Positions 4,977-7,424 of a stretch of 7,424 nucleotides of DNA are shown one piece after another. The stretch spans positions 1 through 7,424 of the forward strand of contig JAHEOG010000191.1 in assembly GCA_018609925.1 (NCBI GenBank), given 5' to 3'. The translations under genes were made by a program, and so were the position numbers. The notes under the pieces are model-generated. The model was given only the letters and a program-made list of their open reading frames with translations. It was not told the DNA's origin and did not search any database. Every line of letters starts with the position of its first letter. The first letter of the stretch is position 1. Source of the stretch: Gammaproteobacteria bacterium (GTDB taxonomy: Bacteria > Pseudomonadota > Gammaproteobacteria > Thiohalorhabdales > Thiohalorhabdaceae).

Positions 4977-5747
4977 ATGGGACGAAGCGCTGTCCTGGTG
5001 TACGGGCTGGTCAGCTACGGGGTTTTCTTCCTCACCTTTCTCTACCTGATCGCTTTCCTCGGGGACTTCCCGGTGCCTCGGACGGTGGACGCGGTGTCCC
5101 GGGACTGGTCGGCCACAGCCGTCTCCGGCACGGCCGCGGCCGTGGTGGTCGATCTCCTGCTGCTGGCCCTATTCGCGGTCCATCACAGCGTCATGGCGCG
5201 GCCCGGGTTCAAGCGGTGGCTGACCCGGTTCTTGCCGCCGGCGGCCGAGCGCAGCACCTACGTGCTCGTCTCCAGCCTGGCCTTGATCGTGCTCTACCTC
5301 TTCTGGCAGCCCCTGCCGGGTACGGTCTGGTCGGTGGAGTCGGTGATCGGGCAGGGGATTCTCTGGGCCGCCTTCGCCGGCGGCTGGGTGCTGGTCCTGG
5401 TCTCCACCTTCCTGATCGACCACTTCGAGCTGTTCGGCCTGCGCCAGGTCTGGTGCCACTTCCGGGACCACGCCTTCGAGCGGCCCAAGTTCCAGACGCC
5501 GGGGCTCTACCGCATCGTCCGCCACCCCCTGATGCTCGGCTTTCTGGTCGCCTTTTGGGCCATCCCGCAGATGAGCGCCGGTCACCTGCTGTTCGCCGCG
5601 GCCATGACCGGCTACATCTTCCTCGGGCTGATCCTGGAGGAGCGGGAGCTGGCCCGGGCCTTCGGTGAGCCCTACCGGGACTACCAGCGCCGGGTCCCCA
5701 TGGTGGTTCCGGGGCTTTTCCGGATCCGGCGGGCGGGCCGGGGTTGA
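4977..5747 (+). CDS. mddA: Methanethiol S-methyltransferase MddA
   Basis: This 256-residue integral membrane enzyme transfers a methyl group from S-adenosylmethionine to methanethiol, giving dimethyl sulfide. It belongs to the NnrU/isoprenylcysteine methyltransferase-like fold. Family wording is visible throughout: LVSYGVFFLTFLY at 11-23, LLALFAVHHSVMARPGFKRW at 62-81, ERSTYVLVSSLALI at 91-104, STFLIDHFELFGLRQVW at 143-159, the cofactor-site block TPGLYRIVRHPLMLGFL at 174-190 and the C-terminal EERELARAFGEPYRDYQRRVPM at 221-242. Five to six helices and the length match MddA. The ATG at 4977 has GGAGGG 7 nt upstream; an upstream in-frame ATG at 4878 would add 33 residues unlike the family. MddA is usually interpreted as a route that removes toxic methanethiol or handles sulfur-amino-acid breakdown. 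Nothing is truncated. No methionine gamma-lyase or other methanethiol source gene is in the window. Confidence 0.92.
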   Translation: MGRSAVLVYGLVSYGVFFLTFLYLIAFLGDFPVPRTVDAVSRDWSATAVSGTAAAVVVDLLLLALFAVHHSVMARPGFKRWLTRFLPPAAERSTYVLVSSLALIVLYLFWQPLPGTVWSVESVIGQGILWAAFAGGWVLVLVSTFLIDHFELFGLRQVWCHFRDHAFERPKFQTPGLYRIVRHPLMLGFLVAFWAIPQMSAGHLLFAAAMTGYIFLGLILEERELARAFGEPYRDYQRRVPMVVPGLFRIRRAGRG

Positions 5748-5770
5748 CTTCCCCGGCCGGGTCGGGACCC
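5736..5770 (+). terminator. Strong GC inverted repeat over the mddA stop codon
   Basis: GGCCGGGG (5736-5743), a seven-base loop TTGACTT, and CCCCGGCC (5751-5758) form a perfect 8-bp stem whose loop contains the mddA TGA. It is followed at once by a second dyad GGGT-CGGG-ACCC (5759-5770). No T-run follows, so a Rho-independent terminator is uncertain; it may instead stabilise the mRNA 3' end or slow translation termination. Confidence 0.4.
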
Positions 5771-5807
5771 CGTCCGCCCTAGAATCTCCGCGCCCGGCTG
5801 TGGGGTA

Positions 5808-5856
5808 CGGGATGGTGGGCCCCGGGCTGGGTCCGGCGAGCCCTTTTCCCATCCCG
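5808..5856 (+). promoter_or_regulatory. Stem-loop leader ahead of the AhpD-like gene
   Basis: CGGGATGG (5808-5815) pairs perfectly with CCATCCCG (5849-5856), and inside it GGGC (5817-5820) pairs with GCCC (5840-5843). The structure ends 4 nt before the GAGGA ribosome site (5861-5865). A TAGAAT at 5780-5785 would be a possible -10 box placing the start of transcription just ahead of this hairpin, but no -35 box at normal spacing is visible. Confidence 0.3.
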
Positions 5857-5874
5857 CCACGAGGACCTTGCCTG

Positions 5875-6417
5875 ATGAGCTATCTGCCCACCATGCCCGA
5901 CGCCACCCTGGTGAACGCCTTCCAGGCCCACCCCGAGCTGGCCGAACCGATCCACCGCTTCGCTGAGACCCTGATGCGCGGCGAGTGCGCCCTGTGGCCG
6001 GCGGATCGGGAGCTGATGGCCGCCTACGTCTCCGCGCAGAACGGCTGCGACTATTGTCGGGACTCCCACGCCCGCACCCTGGCCTACCTCGACGAAACGG
6101 CGCCGGATGTGGCGGAGATGATCGCGGACCCGGAGTGGGGCGCGGTGCGCCCGGCCCTGCGCCCGGTGCTGGCCTACGCCGACAAGCTGAATCGGACCCC
6201 GGCCGAGGTGGATCAGAGGGACGTGGACGCTATCCTGGAGGCCGGCTGGGACGAGGCGACGGTGACCTACGCGGCGGTTGTGACCGGCTTCTTCAACCTC
6301 ATGAACCGCTGGGTGGAAGGGCTGGGCATCGGCAGCGACCCGGACACGGTGGACGCCGCCGGGCGCATGCTCGCCTCCCGGGGCTACGCCGCGGTGAGTG
6401 AGCTCCTCGGGCGTTAG
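5875..6417 (+). CDS. AhpD/CMD-like peroxidase-related protein
   Basis: This 180-residue all-helical protein is of the AhpD/carboxymuconolactone decarboxylase superfamily, 'uncharacterised peroxidase-related enzyme' group. The redox signature is plain: C58-x-x-C61-x-x-x-H65 within SAQNGCDYCRDSHA, preceded by the conserved RELMAAYVS (46-54). In AhpD itself the two cysteines and the histidine form the disulfide relay that reduces peroxides. The C-terminal part NLMNRWVEGLGI (141-152) is characteristic of the peroxidase-related group. It is likely a cytosolic thiol oxidoreductase or peroxidase; its substrate is unknown. The ATG at 5875 has GAGGA 9 nt upstream; an in-frame extension back to 5665 overlaps mddA and is low-complexity non-family sequence, so it is rejected. 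mddA ends 127 bp upstream and the SRAP gene begins 66 bp downstream. Confidence 0.9.
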   Translation: MSYLPTMPDATLVNAFQAHPELAEPIHRFAETLMRGECALWPADRELMAAYVSAQNGCDYCRDSHARTLAYLDETAPDVAEMIADPEWGAVRPALRPVLAYADKLNRTPAEVDQRDVDAILEAGWDEATVTYAAVVTGFFNLMNRWVEGLGIGSDPDTVDAAGRMLASRGYAAVSELLGR

Positions 6418-6483
6418 GCCGCCTCTCGCACGGTCCAATTCGGTCGAGATCCTCAATCCGCAAACCAGTGTCGGGAGGCCCGC

Positions 6484-7176
6484 ATGTGCGGCCGCTACGG
6501 TCTGTTCACTCCAGAGTCCGAGCTGGCCGAGCGCTTCGGGGCCGAGCCCCGGGCGCCGGAGCCCGGGCCCCGCTACAACCTGGCCCCTACTCAAAACGGC
6601 CTCGTCTGCCGCGAGCCCGGTCCGGAGGACCGCGAGCTTGCGACTCTGCGCTGGGGGCTGATCCCATTCTGGTCCAAGGACCCGCGGGAGACGGCCCGCA
6701 AGTACTCCATGATCAATGTCCGGGCCGAGACCATTACCGAGAAGCCGGCCTTCAAGGTGGCCTTCCGCCGCCGGCGCTGCTTGGTGCCGGCGGACGGCTT
6801 CTACGAGTGGCAGGCCCAGCCGGACGGTCCCAAGCGGCCCCACTGGATCCGCCTGCGCTCGGGCGAGCCTATGGCTTTCGCCGGGCTGTGGGAGCGTTGG
6901 GAGGGCGAGATCGAGGGCGAGGCCCGGGTCATGGAGAGCTACGCCATCGTGGTGGGGGAGGCCAATGAGCTGATGGCCCCCATCCACAACCGCATGCCGG
7001 TGGTGGTGAACCCGTCCGATTGGGCCCTTTGGCTCGATCCCGATGTCACCGAGCCTGAGCCCCTGCTGCCGCTGCTGCACCCCTATCCCGCCGAGGCCAT
7101 GGAGGCGGTGCCGGTGAGCCGGCGGGTGAACAGCCCGGAGAACGACGATCCCGCGCTGATCGAGGAGATTTCCTGA
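6484..7176 (+). CDS. SRAP-domain protein (YedK/HMCES-like, SOS response-associated)
   Basis: This 230-residue SRAP protein belongs to a family that forms a stable covalent (thiazolidine) link through its N-terminal cysteine to abasic sites in single-stranded DNA, shielding them from error-prone breakage. All key elements are present: Met-Cys2-Gly-Arg-Tyr at the start (Cys2 becomes N-terminal after Met removal), RYNLAPTQ at 30-37 (N32), LRWGLIPFW at 55-63, INVRAET at 77-83, the GFYEW motif at 105-109 with catalytic E108, and PIHNRMPV at 166-173 with catalytic H168. The length is typical. The ATG at 6484 follows GGGAGG by about 5 nt, and the required MCGRY start makes it certain. In some bacteria the gene is linked to the SOS response; I see no clear LexA-type box (CTGT-N8-ACAG) in the 66-bp gap upstream. 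Confidence 0.95.
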   Translation: MCGRYGLFTPESELAERFGAEPRAPEPGPRYNLAPTQNGLVCREPGPEDRELATLRWGLIPFWSKDPRETARKYSMINVRAETITEKPAFKVAFRRRRCLVPADGFYEWQAQPDGPKRPHWIRLRSGEPMAFAGLWERWEGEIEGEARVMESYAIVVGEANELMAPIHNRMPVVVNPSDWALWLDPDVTEPEPLLPLLHPYPAEAMEAVPVSRRVNSPENDDPALIEEIS

Positions 7177-7183
7177 AGACGGC

Positions 7184-7244
7184 GGGGAACCCGGGGAGGG
7201 GCTTCTATCGTCTCAAGGGGAAGTACCCACCGCGAGGGTTCCCC
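7184..7244 (+). other. Inverted repeat between the SRAP gene and the secreted protein gene
   Basis: GGGGAACCC (7184-7192) is perfectly complementary to GGGTTCCCC (7236-7244), with 43 bases between. Within that span CTTC (7202-7205) can pair with GAAG (7220-7223). The first arm begins 7 nt after the SRAP stop. It could be a long terminator-like structure or part of the leader of the gene at 7286; there is no T-run. Confidence 0.35.
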
Positions 7245-7285
7245 CAAGCGGCCCTTGCTTCCCGACCTGTCCACAGGAGTTCCCC

Positions 7286-7424
7286 ATGTTATCCCCCTTT
7301 CGGAGCCGATACCTGCCCCTTCTCGGCGCAGGTTTGATCTGGACCTTCGCCGCGTCGGTTCAGGCCGCGGGCCCACCCAGCGACGCCGGACCGCCAGCCG
7401 ATGCCGGCCCGCCTGCTGATGCCG
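7286..7424 (+). CDS. Secreted protein with GPP(A/S)DA repeats, 3'-truncated by the window
   Basis: The reading frame starts at an ATG with AGGAG 6 nt upstream (7275-7279) and remains open to the window end, 46 complete codons. The N-terminus is a clear Sec signal peptide: basic start MLSPFRSR, hydrophobic core YLPLLGAGLIWTFAAS, and likely cleavage after SVQA (residues 24-27). The mature part begins directly with hexapeptide repeats GPPSDA, GPPADA, GPPADA, encoded by 18-bp units that differ at synonymous positions. Proline/alanine/aspartate-rich repeats like this suggest an extended acidic region exported to the periplasm or outside. I do not recognise a family, and the remainder of the protein, which would decide the function, is outside the window. 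Confidence 0.75.
   Translation, partial: MLSPFRSRYLPLLGAGLIWTFAASVQAAGPPSDAGPPADAGPPADA

Noticed and set aside
5744..5785. TTGACT ... TAGAAT as a sigma-70 promoter for the AhpD-like gene
   Set aside because: The boxes are separated by 30 bases instead of about 17, and TTGACT is the loop of the mddA-end hairpin; only the TAGAAT could be a stand-alone -10, so no promoter feature is called.
5779..7080. 433-codon frame on the minus strand across the AhpD-like and SRAP genes
   Set aside because: The plus strand there has two well-defined families with intact catalytic motifs; the minus frame is R/H/G/L-rich shadow sequence with no family features.
1..7424. CRISPR arrays, tRNA/rRNA genes and defence-system operons
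   Set aside because: No regularly spaced direct repeats, no cloverleaf or rRNA-like segments, and no defence genes beyond the broken sulfur-binding-domain fragment were found by eye.

Overview
The window is GC-rich bacterial DNA. It uses bacterial start sites with purine-rich Shine-Dalgarno sequences, and its proteobacterial-type families include an OFA-class MFS carrier with a small partner, MddA, a SRAP protein and an AhpD-like enzyme. I lean towards a gammaproteobacterium, possibly halophilic or sulfur-oxidising, but that assignment is inference; no rRNA or other marker gene is present.

Layout. Positions 1-116 hold no recognisable gene. A complete IS30-family element follows (about 117-1163, transposase on the minus strand, imperfect 29-bp ends). 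Next, on the minus strand, comes a two-gene unit: an OFA-family MFS transporter (1381-2739) and, 27 bp behind it, a 51-residue single-helix protein of the MFS-small-subunit type (1198-1353). Immediately upstream of the transporter, 2873 to about 2961 is a decayed copy of the 3' end of an IS30-family element, clearly related to the intact one. It abuts the stranded N-terminal part of a gene resembling the sulfur-binding (phosphorothioate-DNA) domain of type IV restriction endonucleases (to 3238). A tandem TM2-domain membrane protein (3269-3658, minus) completes the left half.

The right half is all on the plus strand: an unrecognised 336-residue polytopic membrane protein (3823-4833), methanethiol S-methyltransferase mddA (4977-5747), an AhpD/carboxymuconolactone-decarboxylase-like peroxidase-related protein (5875-6417), a SRAP-domain protein (6484-7176), and the start of a secreted protein with a GPPADA hexapeptide repeat that runs off the window end (7286-7424). 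Gaps of 66-143 bp, several with stem-loops, separate these genes, so they need not form one operon.

How they fit together. The left half looks like a site of repeated IS30 activity: an old insertion/deletion left a broken restriction gene, and a younger intact copy sits just behind the transporter pair. The transporter and its small partner probably act as one membrane carrier. The right half has a loose stress/detoxification flavour (thiol methylation, peroxidase-like chemistry, DNA abasic-site protection), but the sequence does not prove that the genes act together. I did not find a convincing wholly new system. The most notable items are the broken restriction gene joined to the IS30 relic, the transporter/small-protein pair, the hairpin in front of the transposase start, and the repeat-containing secreted protein.
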